Positions 1-8,439 of a DNA stretch of 64,000 bases are shown one piece after another. Positions within the stretch are counted from its first letter, which is position 1. Each line of letters opens with the position of its first letter. The notes below the pieces were generated by a model. It made no database searches, was not told the origin of the DNA, and saw only the letters and a list, made by a program, of their open reading frames with translations. Made by a program: the position numbers and the translations under genes. Source of the DNA: Methanomassiliicoccales archaeon PtaU1.Bin124 (GTDB lineage Archaea; Thermoplasmatota; Thermoplasmata; Methanomassiliicoccales; UBA472); the NCBI GenBank assembly GCA_002067865.1, contig MVRC01000012.1:157395-221394 (forward strand). Reading direction: 5' to 3'.

Positions 1-973
1 GCTTGGGGTCGGAGAGCAGGGAGTAGATGCGGGGCAGAAGCTCCACAGACTCCTCGCCGGCCGGGACGGGGTCCAGGCCGAATAGGTGCATGAACTGCCG
101 GTTGCAGGTGAGTATCTCCCCCTTCCAGCCGACGGACATCATCGGGACTGGCATGGAGTCGGCGGTCATGCGCATGAGGCGCTTGCACTTCTCCATCTCG
201 TCCTCTTCGCTCATCTGCGCGGTGATGTCATTCCCGACGCTCTTCATTCCAGTGATCTTGCCGTTCTCGTCCCTGGAGGCCTTGGAGGACCAGGCGATCC
301 ATACCGGCTCGCCGTTGCTCTTCTGGTTCTTCACCACCACGGAGTTGAAACGGTCCGGGTCGTTCAGCCAGCCGTGCCTCATGCGGACCAGGTCCATGCG
401 GGAGTGGTCCGAGAGCGGCAGGATGGTGCCGATCAGGTTCTTGCCCACCACTTCGTCGGAGAATCCGAAGAAACGGCGGGCGTAGCGGTTCATGAAGGTG
501 ATCTGACCTCTGATGTCGGTCGTGACGATCAGCGAGTTGCTGTTCTCCAAAAGGTCCTGGTACTTGTGCTCGCTGATGCGGCTGGCCTTCTCCGCGTTGG
601 ACATCTGGAAGAGCTGCTTGACGGCGTTGCCCAGCTCCAAGCACATGCTCCGGGTATCGGTGCCCTTTTGCAGGTAGAGGTTGGCCCCAAGGTTCAACGC
701 CTCGGTTACGACCTCCTCCCTGCCTTTCCCGGTGAATATGATGAATGGGGTCTGGTCTCCCGCCGTCCTGATCTTCTTGAGAAGCTGCAGCCCGTCCATT
801 CCCGGCATCTGGTAGTCGGAAATGATGATGTCGTACCGCTTCTTGTGGATGTGGGAAAGCAATTGCGATGCGGATGAGCAGGTCTCCACGGCGATGCCCC
901 CGTCCACCTCGAGGAACTCCTTGACGATCTCCAGGAGGTTGGGTTCATCGTCCACGTATACTGCCCTTATCAT
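1..973 (-). CDS. Response regulator with receiver and PAS domains (C-terminus outside window)
   Basis: The protein starts MIRAVYVDDEPNLLEIVKEF and has a receiver domain over about residues 1-120: the acidic pair in VDDEP, the phospho-acceptor Asp in SDYQMPGMDG, and Thr in FIIFTGKGREE. A PAS domain follows (about 135-245, containing ITFMNRYARRFFGFSDE), and a second PAS starts near 260 (ILTCNRQFMHLFGLDP). The frame stays open to base 1, so the 3' end and any kinase or output domain are missing. It lies 138 bp downstream of flaJ with its own TATA box and a dyad shared with the archaellum and che promoters, so it probably acts in motility signalling. The start is the first ATG in frame. Confidence 0.9.
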   Translation of the reverse strand, partial: MIRAVYVDDEPNLLEIVKEFLEVDGGIAVETCSSASQLLSHIHKKRYDIIISDYQMPGMDGLQLLKKIRTAGDQTPFIIFTGKGREEVVTEALNLGANLYLQKGTDTRSMCLELGNAVKQLFQMSNAEKASRISEHKYQDLLENSNSLIVTTDIRGQITFMNRYARRFFGFSDEVVGKNLIGTILPLSDHSRMDLVRMRHGWLNDPDRFNSVVVKNQKSNGEPVWIAWSSKASRDENGKITGMKSVGNDITAQMSEEDEMEKCKRLMRMTADSMPVPMMSVGWKGEILTCNRQFMHLFGLDPVPAGEESVELLPRIYSLLSDPK

Positions 974-1010
974 TCGGTACTTCCCCTAATTTAGGAAATA
1001 TGTACAATTT

Positions 1011-1058
1011 ACGATAATATATAGGGGGCCGAGCAAATTACCAGGATTGATAATCTGG
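1011..1058 (-). promoter_or_regulatory. Promoter of the receiver-PAS gene with motility dyad
   Basis: Read on the minus strand, a TATA box (about 1015-1024, CTATATATTA) lies 40-50 bp before the ATG. Upstream is ACCA-GGAT-TGATAAT (plus-strand orientation, TGATAAT at 1048-1054). Its first base is 24 bp from the TATA end. The 12-mer TTGATAATCTGG here (1047-1058) recurs exactly at 15628-15639 in the che promoter. Confidence 0.6.
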
Positions 1059-1110
1059 ACCGTCCCGCTGGACGTGCCAGCAGGGGCCTGCTACGACGTT
1101 TCACCTCTCT

Positions 1111-2790
1111 CTATCCTGAGAACAGGCCCGCCATCATGGAGTCCACGATGAAGCCGGAGAGCGCGCCGATCCAGACCAGGATCACGAAGTGGATGGCCGC
1201 GGTGGCGATATGCCCTCCCTTGATCAGCGGCAGCATGAGGGACGAGAAGAACGCATGGATGATGATGACGCAGACGACCATCATCTTCAACGGTTCGACG
1301 CTGTAGCTGGCATTGAACATGGTGCTGAGGAAACCTCCTCCGAAGGCGGAGGTGTCGCCCAGGTCCAGGGCCGAGACGGTGCTGCTCATGTACTCCGTGA
1401 TGGCCACTGTGACCCACATGGTGAACGCCAGTGCGACGGCCACACCGTACAGCACACCGAGGAAGTTGGAGCTGATGGTGACGCGCTTCTTCCTGATGGC
1501 CAGGATCTTGAACATGTTGTTGCTGATGAACATGCTCGTGGCGTCGGGCTTGGAACCGCTCAGCACGCACTGGGTGTAGATCGAGCTGAACTTCTTGATG
1601 GTGTTGCTGCCGGTCTCGCAGGCGAAGTGCATCCAGGATTCCCTGGGGTTGATATGCATCGCCAGGCGGCGGGACAGGTTGCGCACCATGTTGGTGAGCG
1701 GTCCGAACTTGTGCAGCGCCAGCTTACGCACCGATTCGGCCATGGTCTGGCCGCTGACGCTGGACGACCGGCCTAGGGAACGTATGAACGCTCCGAAGAC
1801 CAGGTCGCGGTTTTCGATCTTCCTCTCCTCCCTGAATATCAGCACGCCCGGAATCAATATGGGCAGCGATACCGTGGAGGCGAAGAGCATCCAGGGCAGA
1901 CCCAGCGGCAACAGGAAGAACGCAAGCACGGTGCTTCCCAGGAGGGCTATGAACACGGACACCACTAGTATGCGGTCCGTATCCGTTAGGAATCCTCCTT
2001 TCTTTTTCTGGCGTAGGGGGTACCATATATCGTCCTTGGGCACCTTAGATAGGATCAGATATACGAACGCCCCCTCCAGAATAGCGAAGCCACCGATGAT
2101 TCCGTACATCAGGTAGTCCACTGAGGTCTGCCCCAGAAGAGGGATGATGGCCACGAAGACGCACACGAATATCAGCGAGGTGATGATGCCGGTGAACATC
2201 TCCTTCAGGAAGTCGATGTCCTTCAACGACGCCTCGCACTTCAGGACGTACTCGTCCATCATGATATCGTGCTCGTTCTTCATGAACCGGTCCAGCTTCT
2301 CGCCCACGTCGATCGAGTGGGCCAGGCGGGAGTAGAAGTCGTTTTCCATCTTGCTCGGCGAGCGGGCCGCCACGAAGCGGCACGACTCAGCAGCAGAGAC
2401 GTTGTACTGCTTCACCAGCCGGAAGATGCGTTGTGCATCCTCGGCCAGCGGGCCGTACTCTTTCTTCAGTGATAATATGTAGAATATCTTGTCGAAGCTC
2501 ATGTCCGAGGTGGACAATGCTGCGATCTCGGTGACGAACCAGGACATCTGCCGGTCGATCTTGATCTTGCGCTGGGACGCCAGTACTATTGGCCAGATGA
2601 TGACCACAACGGTGAGGAAGAGGGGCAGCGCCAGCATGGTGTACAGCGTCAGCGGCTCCAGGAACGGGGCCAGATAGACGATCATGACCAGCGGGGCCAC
2701 GATGCCCATGCCGATGATGGACGCGGCCAGCATCATCATGTACTGCTTCTTGTCCATCTCCATGATGCGCAGGGCTTGGCTGTACTTCAT
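1111..2790 (-). CDS. flaJ: Archaellum membrane platform protein FlaJ (ArlJ)
   Basis: This is the integral-membrane platform of the archaellum motor and partner of the FlaI ATPase. The 559-residue protein has a hydrophobic N-terminal pair (from MMMLAASIIGMGIVAPLVMI), a cytoplasmic region rich in charged helices, a middle membrane group (MFTGIITSLIFVCVFVAIIP onward), a second cytoplasmic region, and C-terminal membrane helices ending at GFIVDSMMAGLFSG. That is the usual FlaJ layout and length. The ATG at 2790 is chosen because GAGGTG precedes it by about 7 nt; the open frame extends 16 codons further but overlaps the flaI stop at 2801. It is the last gene of the fla operon. Confidence 0.95.
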   Translation of the reverse strand: MKYSQALRIMEMDKKQYMMMLAASIIGMGIVAPLVMIVYLAPFLEPLTLYTMLALPLFLTVVVIIWPIVLASQRKIKIDRQMSWFVTEIAALSTSDMSFDKIFYILSLKKEYGPLAEDAQRIFRLVKQYNVSAAESCRFVAARSPSKMENDFYSRLAHSIDVGEKLDRFMKNEHDIMMDEYVLKCEASLKDIDFLKEMFTGIITSLIFVCVFVAIIPLLGQTSVDYLMYGIIGGFAILEGAFVYLILSKVPKDDIWYPLRQKKKGGFLTDTDRILVVSVFIALLGSTVLAFFLLPLGLPWMLFASTVSLPILIPGVLIFREERKIENRDLVFGAFIRSLGRSSSVSGQTMAESVRKLALHKFGPLTNMVRNLSRRLAMHINPRESWMHFACETGSNTIKKFSSIYTQCVLSGSKPDATSMFISNNMFKILAIRKKRVTISSNFLGVLYGVAVALAFTMWVTVAITEYMSSTVSALDLGDTSAFGGGFLSTMFNASYSVEPLKMMVVCVIIIHAFFSSLMLPLIKGGHIATAAIHFVILVWIGALSGFIVDSMMAGLFSG

Positions 2791-2800
2791 CCAGAACACC

Positions 2801-4474
2801 TCAATAGGTAAACGGCAGGGACTCCGGCCCCTTCTCATAGTAATCGTTGAAGATCTTGACCACTTCCTTGTAGCCGACGATGTTCAACTCCACCATCTTC
2901 TGGATGATGCGTTCGCGCTTCTTCAGTTCCTTGTAGATGTCCTTCTTGTCGACGTAACCATGCTCTGCCGCCACCCTGTTTTCCAGGATGTGCGAGTTGT
3001 TCATGCCGCGGAAGAAGTGGCGGTCACGGGCCGGGTCCCACTTGAACACGACCCTGGTCATGATGCCGCCGACCTCACGGTTGTAACCGACGAACTCTTC
3101 CACGTGGGTGATGCGCCTCAGCTGCCTGCCGTGGACGTTCACTGCGGATTGGAAGAGGATGACGTTGACGTTGTCGATGAAAGAGAGGGGGATGTTGACC
3201 GGCTGGCCGGTCATACGCTGGATGAACTTGGAGGAGGTGGATGCGTGGAAGGTGGCGATGACCGGGATACCGGTCTGCATGCATTGGAAGGCGACACGCG
3301 CCTCCTCACCACGGATTTCACCGATGACGATGTAATCAGGACGGGAACGCAGCGCGGCCCTGAGCAGGTCGAACATCATGACCCTCGCCTCTTCCGGACC
3401 GGACTCACGCGTGACGCAGCGCTGCCAGGAACGCTGGCACGGCTTGACTTCTGGAGTATCTTCCACAGAGTAGATCTTGCCCCTGTGGTCGATGAACACC
3501 AGGATACCGTTCAGGGTAGATGTTTTACCGGAAGCCGTTTCTCCGCAGATCATGACGTTCTGCTTGTTCTCCAGGCATAACCAGATGTACGCCGCCACTT
3601 CAGTGGAGAACGTGCCGAACTTCACCAGCTGGATGGGCGAGATGGGCTCGGCGGCGAACTTACGGATGGTGAAGCTGCTGCCGCGGGCGGATATCTCGTT
3701 CGAATAGATCATGTTGATACGGGAGCCGTCCGGCAGCGTACCATCGACGATGGGTTTGGACGCGGATACAGGTCTGCCCATGCGCTCGGACATGGAGATG
3801 AAGAACTCGTTCAGGGCGATCTCATCCTCGAAACAGATGTTGGTCTCCAACGCATACTGGAACGCCTTATGGGAGACACGTATCTTCGACGTTCCGACCA
3901 AGTGGATATCTTCGATGTATGGGTCGAGGATGAGCGGCTCGATCGTGCCGAAACCGACGATGTCCCTGTTGATGTAGTACTTGAAAAGGTCGTACTCGCG
4001 GGCGGAGATCTTCAGCTTGTCTCCGCCGGTGAGGAACTTGGAACCGGGCAGCTTCTTCAGGAACGCCAGGTTGTTGTTGTCCCCGCCGCTGCCGACGTCG
4101 ACGACCTGGTCGAACAGCTTGCCCAAGATACGCTCCAGGTCTTCCTTGGTTTCCGACGATTCCTCGTTCGAGGCCTTATCCAGGATGGCCTCCTTTATGG
4201 CCCGCAGCCTATCCTTCTCGTAGTCGTTCAGCTGCTTTTCGATAGAAGTGTAAGAGTTCTTGTGGGCGTTGATGTGGATATAACCGCTACCGCACTTGTA
4301 GATGAAATTGCAGGACTTGGGATCGGTGACTGACTCCTTCCTGAGGTCGTTCAAGTCTTTGACTGAGAGTGCCTCATAATATCTAGGGAGCTTTCCCGTC
4401 GTCTTGGACAGCTCGTCGATGTAATCCTTCAGATTAGGATTACCTGCTGCCGCTTTTGTTAGTCCATCATCCAT
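2801..4474 (-). CDS. flaI: Archaellum assembly and rotation ATPase FlaI (ArlI)
   Basis: This is a secretion superfamily (type II/IV) hexameric ATPase that powers archaellin assembly and filament rotation. It is 557 residues. The core contains the Walker A motif CGETASGKTSTLNG (around residue 310), an Asp box (IYSVEDTPEV), Walker B with the following Glu (DYIVIGEIRGEEA) and a His box (PVIATFHASTSS). The N-terminal ~200 residues form the substrate- and platform-facing domain. It is followed after 10 bp by flaJ and preceded by flaH with an 86-bp gap. All catalytic motifs are intact. Confidence 0.97.
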   Translation of the reverse strand: MDDGLTKAAAGNPNLKDYIDELSKTTGKLPRYYEALSVKDLNDLRKESVTDPKSCNFIYKCGSGYIHINAHKNSYTSIEKQLNDYEKDRLRAIKEAILDKASNEESSETKEDLERILGKLFDQVVDVGSGGDNNNLAFLKKLPGSKFLTGGDKLKISAREYDLFKYYINRDIVGFGTIEPLILDPYIEDIHLVGTSKIRVSHKAFQYALETNICFEDEIALNEFFISMSERMGRPVSASKPIVDGTLPDGSRINMIYSNEISARGSSFTIRKFAAEPISPIQLVKFGTFSTEVAAYIWLCLENKQNVMICGETASGKTSTLNGILVFIDHRGKIYSVEDTPEVKPCQRSWQRCVTRESGPEEARVMMFDLLRAALRSRPDYIVIGEIRGEEARVAFQCMQTGIPVIATFHASTSSKFIQRMTGQPVNIPLSFIDNVNVILFQSAVNVHGRQLRRITHVEEFVGYNREVGGIMTRVVFKWDPARDRHFFRGMNNSHILENRVAAEHGYVDKKDIYKELKKRERIIQKMVELNIVGYKEVVKIFNDYYEKGPESLPFTY

Positions 4475-4560
4475 ACTACCAGGTGCCCGTCAGTAGTCAT
4501 TGGATTCGAAACTGTTGCTTCAATCCTACTGTCTTTTTTGGTTTGCTTATCTCTTCGAGC

Positions 4561-5274
4561 TCAGCCAGACACGTCGGTGATCTCGATCACCAGGCCGGAT
4601 CTTGCTTCCACTCGGTACTTCATGGTGTCATCGACTTGACCTCTAGCCCTCAAGAACCTTTTGACATGAATCTCGCGGGTGATTCCACCTCCGCCAGTCT
4701 TCATGTTCATGTTCAGGAACACGTCCGAGGCCAGTCTCAACGGCTCAAACGATGGTATGCCAGCTTCCGCCGTCATCACCACCGTCTTGTTCATCTTGGT
4801 GATCTTTTTCATGAACCCCATCATGGCCATGGCCTGATTGTCGTCCAACTTTCTGTTCACCAAGGATGAAAATGAATCAACGATGAGGATGTCGCGCTCA
4901 TACAGCGCGGGGGAATTGACCAGCTTGTCAAGGAAGTCGTCCCTGGCCATGCTGTTGCCCAGCAATGGGTACACAGGCATGAACGACAGCTTGTTGCTCA
5001 GCAGGAACGGTGCGATCCTGTACTCCAGGGAGTACATCTGGTCGATGAACGCCTTGATCGTCATCTCGGTGGAGACGAACGTGACCGAGGCGTCGTTCAT
5101 AAGGAAACCATATGCCAGGCGCTGGCTCAGAACGCTGCGGCCCGAGCCTTCCGGGCCCTCGATGTAAACTACAGAACCTTGAGGAACGCCTCCTCCGAGC
5201 TTCATGTGCAGCTCGTCCGCCTTGAGATTGATCGGGAAGATGCCCGGCTTCCTGTCCTTGTTTGGTTCTGCCAT
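4561..5274 (-). CDS. flaH: Archaellum ATP-binding protein FlaH (ArlH)
   Basis: FlaH is a RecA/KaiC-like ATP-binding protein that docks on FlaI and regulates the motor. The 237-residue length, N-terminal position of the P-loop and operon place match the family. The Walker A motif at residues 40-47 reads GPEGSGRS, so the usual Lys is Arg (R46). The Walker B region is ERDILIVDSFSSLV. FlaH proteins are known mainly to bind rather than turn over ATP, so the substitution may be tolerated or may make nucleotide binding weaker. The gene ends TGA 86 bp before flaI and starts 23 bp after flaG. Confidence 0.93.
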   Translation of the reverse strand: MAEPNKDRKPGIFPINLKADELHMKLGGGVPQGSVVYIEGPEGSGRSVLSQRLAYGFLMNDASVTFVSTEMTIKAFIDQMYSLEYRIAPFLLSNKLSFMPVYPLLGNSMARDDFLDKLVNSPALYERDILIVDSFSSLVNRKLDDNQAMAMMGFMKKITKMNKTVVMTAEAGIPSFEPLRLASDVFLNMNMKTGGGGITREIHVKRFLRARGQVDDTMKYRVEARSGLVIEITDVSG

Positions 5275-5297
5275 TTATGTTTCCCCGTTGTGCCCTA

Positions 5298-5744
5298 TCA
5301 GGGGATGCGGAAGTCCAGTTTGTCATAGATTCCGCTCGGTGTGATGATCTTGACGTAATGGTCGCCGCTCGCCAGCGGTTCGACGATGTTGATCTTGAGC
5401 GTGACAGACGGCCCCCAGCGGCCCTGGCTTTCGCCCATGACCTGCATGAAGGTGTCGTTGACTAGTATGCCGTCCAGAACGACGGCCAATGTGGTGGGGA
5501 GCAGCAGCGTATCGCCGGTGTTCTCCACATAGATGGTGAGGTTGTTGCCGGTGTACGGCATCATGGTGGGGTCGTTGATTATGCGCAGCTCAGAGTTCAT
5601 CCGATTCTCCACGTTCTTAGAGGATTTGTCGATGGACGAGGCCATGTCGAACCCCACGCTGAGGAATACTCCCGCCATCGAGGCGGCGATGAGGATCGCG
5701 GCCACGAAGAATATCATGTGGGTGACCGAAGTGTCCGCTGCCAT
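5298..5744 (-). CDS. flaG: Archaellum stator protein FlaG (ArlG)
   Basis: FlaG has one N-terminal membrane helix (MIFFVAAILIAASMAGVFLSVGF) and an external immunoglobulin-like beta domain (residues about 50-148, including LTIYVENTGDTLLLP). It works with FlaF as a pseudoperiplasmic stator that binds the S-layer. The 148-residue length, single-pass topology and position between flaF and flaH fit ArlG. The 6-bp gap to flaF and 23-bp gap to flaH indicate one transcript. Confidence 0.9.
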   Translation of the reverse strand: MAADTSVTHMIFFVAAILIAASMAGVFLSVGFDMASSIDKSSKNVENRMNSELRIINDPTMMPYTGNNLTIYVENTGDTLLLPTTLAVVLDGILVNDTFMQVMGESQGRWGPSVTLKINIVEPLASGDHYVKIITPSGIYDKLDFRIP

Positions 5745-5750
5745 GTGCCT

Positions 5751-6173
5751 TCAACCCCTGTAGTACGCTGAGGCCCAGCCGCTTGCCGTGACCTTTATCC
5801 TAGCTCCGTCCAGGTCGGACAGGCTGGTGATCGTGAGCGTCTCCTGGGGCGCCCACAGGTTGGTGCCGGTGATGTTCTCGACCGACATGCTGTAGAATGA
5901 CTTCTCCAGGTACGTTCCGTTCAGGAGGATGTCGATATCCACCAGCTGGATCGTGCTGGAGCCGCTGTTGAGCAGAACGATCTGGTCGGTGCTGGTGTTG
6001 ACAGAGACGAGAGTGATGGACATATCCCTGATCTCCTGCTGCCGGTCCAGGTTCTGCTGTTGTGCGTTGATCGTCGCCGATTGATAGCTGTCGATGGCTC
6101 CGAACACCACTCCGAATAGGATCACGAAAGTGGTGAACAGGATGGCGGCCGCCGCCGACACGCTCATTCCCAT
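5751..6173 (-). CDS. flaF: Archaellum stator protein FlaF (ArlF)
   Basis: This 140-residue protein has an N-terminal membrane helix (SAAAAILFTTFVILFGVVFGA), a short Gln-rich coiled stretch (NAQQQNLDRQQEIRD) and an exported beta-rich domain with VLLNSGSSTIQLVDIDILLNG. This is the organisation of FlaF, which interacts with FlaG and the S-layer. It begins 1 bp after the stop of the Gly-rich FlaC/D/E gene and is followed 6 bp later by flaG. Confidence 0.88.
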   Translation of the reverse strand: MGMSVSAAAAILFTTFVILFGVVFGAIDSYQSATINAQQQNLDRQQEIRDMSITLVSVNTSTDQIVLLNSGSSTIQLVDIDILLNGTYLEKSFYSMSVENITGTNLWAPQETLTITSLSDLDGARIKVTASGWASAYYRG

Positions 6174-6174
6174 C

Positions 6175-7185
6175 TTAGTTCACTTCCATCAGCCGAAGCT
6201 CCTTGAGCCATCGGTCCAATGCATCGAACTCGGCATCCGCGACCTTGATCCCCTTCTGCTTCTGCATGAATATCTTATCCATCTGATATTCGATGAGCTT
6301 GTAGATCTGGTTGATACAGAAGAGGTCGGTGCGGTAGGCTGACGCAGAGGACGGTCTGGGCTGCGGCACATCGTTGCTCGGCATGCGCAGCTCCGGCTCC
6401 GACATCATCGGCATCGTCGGCCTGATGTCGATCGTCTCCGGTTTCTTGGCCTTCTGATTGTTCATTACCACAGCCTCGAAATTATCCTGCGGTCTCATCA
6501 CCATGTCCAACGGGTCCTCGGAATCCTCGAGGCCGCCCAGTGACATCTCCTTCGGAAGTTCGGGAAGCTTCTCTTCCTTGGCCGGCAGGGCCGGTCCCTT
6601 GTTCTTGCCGTCTTCCACGAAGGGGTTGTACTCCTTGCTCACCGCCTCGTAGATGCACAGCAGGCTCTTCATGGAGTCATTGATCGTCCCGATGTCGGTC
6701 TTGATCTGCTCCATATCGTTCTTGACGCTCTTGCTGGAAAGCTGCAGCGTCTCGACCTGGCCCTTCAGGTCCTCGACGGTCCCGTTGATCTCGTTCATCT
6801 TCTCGTCGTTGCCCTTCAGGCCGCCCAGCAGGTCGTCCGACCCGCCCAGACCGCCGCCGAGGCCTCCGCCGAGACCGCCTCCCAAGCCGCCGCCCAGACT
6901 GCCGCCCAGGTCTCCGCCCAAGCCGCCGCCCAGACCGCCGCCTAGTGATCCACCAAGGGATCCTCCTGCGCCGCCCAGGCTTCCGCCTAGGTCGCCGCCG
7001 GGCTGTGCCAGGCCTCCGTTCAAGGAGCCGCCCAGCTGCCCTTCGAGTCCGGACCCTAGATGCATAGTGTCCCCATCAGGGATGTCCAGGTCCGCCCCGA
7101 TATCTGACAGGTCCTCCCCGCCCTTTTTCTTCTTTCTGAACGATAAGATGGCTAGAAATGGGAAAAAGGCAGGTAGAGGATTCAT
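6175..7185 (-). CDS. FlaC/D/E-type archaellum cytosolic ring protein with Gly-rich repeat region
   Basis: ArlC/D/E proteins form the cytosolic ring linking the archaellum motor to the chemotaxis signal through CheF. In this 336-residue protein the C-terminal part (about 270-336, with LFCINQIYKLIEYQMDKI and FDALDRWLKELRLMEVN) matches the conserved C-terminal region of FlaD/E, and a coiled-coil-like stretch (about 125-175) resembles FlaC. Unusual is a low-complexity segment at about residues 45-120 built of repeated GGxLGG units, plus an N-terminal hydrophobic patch followed by KKKKGG. The gene starts 86 bp after flaB and ends 1 bp before flaF. CheF is not in this window. Confidence 0.85.
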   Translation of the reverse strand: MNPLPAFFPFLAILSFRKKKKGGEDLSDIGADLDIPDGDTMHLGSGLEGQLGGSLNGGLAQPGGDLGGSLGGAGGSLGGSLGGGLGGGLGGDLGGSLGGGLGGGLGGGLGGGLGGSDDLLGGLKGNDEKMNEINGTVEDLKGQVETLQLSSKSVKNDMEQIKTDIGTINDSMKSLLCIYEAVSKEYNPFVEDGKNKGPALPAKEEKLPELPKEMSLGGLEDSEDPLDMVMRPQDNFEAVVMNNQKAKKPETIDIRPTMPMMSEPELRMPSNDVPQPRPSSASAYRTDLFCINQIYKLIEYQMDKIFMQKQKGIKVADAEFDALDRWLKELRLMEVN

Positions 7186-7271
7186 GCGGTTCGTAGTCGT
7201 AGCATCACTCTCCTTTCCTCTTGAATATGGAAATTAAAGGGTTTGAGGGGGTTTGGTCCGTCTCCACTTCA

Positions 7272-7904
7272 TCACGCCAAGGTGATGTAGTCGGCCGGGA
7301 ACGCCTCACCGGTGGTGAAGGTGATGTAGCTCATCTGGCCGTAGGCCGGGATGATCTTGATCTCCACCGTCTCGGAGAAGCCGATGTTCAGGCCGGTCGC
7401 AGCGTTGTGGGACACGTACAGCTTCAGCAGGTCGCCCTGACCGACAACGTGGGAGCTGTCAGCCCATGGGTAACCGGAAGCGTCCTTGATCCTCTCGCAG
7501 CCGAAGGCGGTGCCGTTGGTGACATCTGCCCAGGCGTTGGTGCTGTCGACCAAGCTGAAGGACATGATCTTGGTCAGGGATGCGGTTGTGACCTCGACCA
7601 TCACGTTGTCCAGGTTGATCTCAGGGCTGCCGGCCGCCAGGCGGACGAACAGGTAGGTCTCAGTGATCTCGAGCTTGTCAGTTCCGACCATACCGACCAC
7701 ATCCTGCACGACGAATCCGGATGCAACGTTGTTGATCGCCTGTTCGCCAGTGGCCTGGGCCTGCTCGCGAACGGTGTTCGCAGTGCTGATCAAGACAGAC
7801 GCGGCGACCGCGGCCACAAGGACCATGGCGATGAATATGATCATCGTACCGACGCCCATCTCGGCGCGCTTGTCGTTCTTCATTTTCAACCAGTTCTTGT
7901 TCAT
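7272..7904 (-). CDS. flaB: Archaellin FlaB, second copy (adjacent to motor operon)
   Basis: This is the structural subunit of the archaellum filament. The class III signal peptide MNKNWLKMKNDKRA is positively charged and is followed by the conserved hydrophobic helix EMGVGTMIIFIAMVLVAAVA; FlaK-type peptidase cleavage is expected after KRA. The 210-residue protein is identical or nearly so to the second archaellin over the first ~60 residues and at the C-terminus (GEAFPADYITLA), with a divergent middle. AGAGGG before the ATG is a plausible ribosome binding site. It has its own promoter and long leader, and the rest of the fla operon follows after 86 bp. Confidence 0.97.
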   Translation of the reverse strand: MNKNWLKMKNDKRAEMGVGTMIIFIAMVLVAAVAASVLISTANTVREQAQATGEQAINNVASGFVVQDVVGMVGTDKLEITETYLFVRLAAGSPEINLDNVMVEVTTASLTKIMSFSLVDSTNAWADVTNGTAFGCERIKDASGYPWADSSHVVGQGDLLKLYVSHNAATGLNIGFSETVEIKIIPAYGQMSYITFTTGEAFPADYITLA

Positions 7905-8095
7905 GGTTTTCCCTCTTTGCAGGCCAGCCGTTCCACTAGACTAGTGAGACTGCACTAACCCGTATCAGGCCCCTTGCATGAGGCTCGTTGCGGAACCTCA
8001 GTATGAGATTCCTTGCCCCTGCAAGAGTATGATTAGGAGTCGCCTTTAGGGTATAAAAAGAACTCAATCCGGCAATCAGGCGTGATAATTAAAAT
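7905..8095 (-). promoter_or_regulatory. flaB (second copy) promoter, operator dyad and long leader
   Basis: On the minus strand the TATA box CTTTTTATACC ends at 8060 (plus GTATAAAAAG at 8051-8060), giving an mRNA start near 8025 and a leader of about 120 nt. The dyad ATCA-GGCG-TGATAATT lies with TGATAAT at 8083, 23 bp from the TATA end. The leader holds the perfect inverted repeat CACTAG-A-CTAGTG at 7934-7946, 30 nt before the ATG. TATA, dyad and inverted repeat are all duplicated upstream of the other archaellin gene. Confidence 0.7.
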
Positions 8096-8439
8096 TGATA
8101 ATAACGCAAGGTGAAAATCGCTAGCCAGATTGTTTGTAAAAGCTGCGGTTTATCATTTCTTGAATCAAGATTTGGCGTATGCGTCCGTAGTGGTCATTCC
8201 GGACGCTGCGACGTAATCTCATCTATCCAAGACTTATTATGGGCCTGTAGATAGGCAGTTGTATTTGGACGTGCGACGGGATCATTGAGCTCATAAGGTT
8301 GGCAGATCCATCGTGCATGTCCGCGCTCATAAATGGTTCACAGAAAACTAAAATTGGGGGTGGGGCAGGGAATGGCACTCCCCCGCCCGTATGCATAAAG
8401 GGAATTGAAGGGGTTTGATATGGTTTAGCTCATCCTTGC
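8096..8439. other. Intergenic region between archaellin genes with possible terminator
   Basis: No ORF with coding character is seen. A GC-rich hairpin at 8358-8388 (GGGTGGGG against CCCCGCCC, one imperfect pair on the minus transcript) followed on the minus strand by AATTTTAGTTTTC could end the upstream flaB transcript. The remaining ~260 bp shows no clear feature. Confidence 0.4.
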
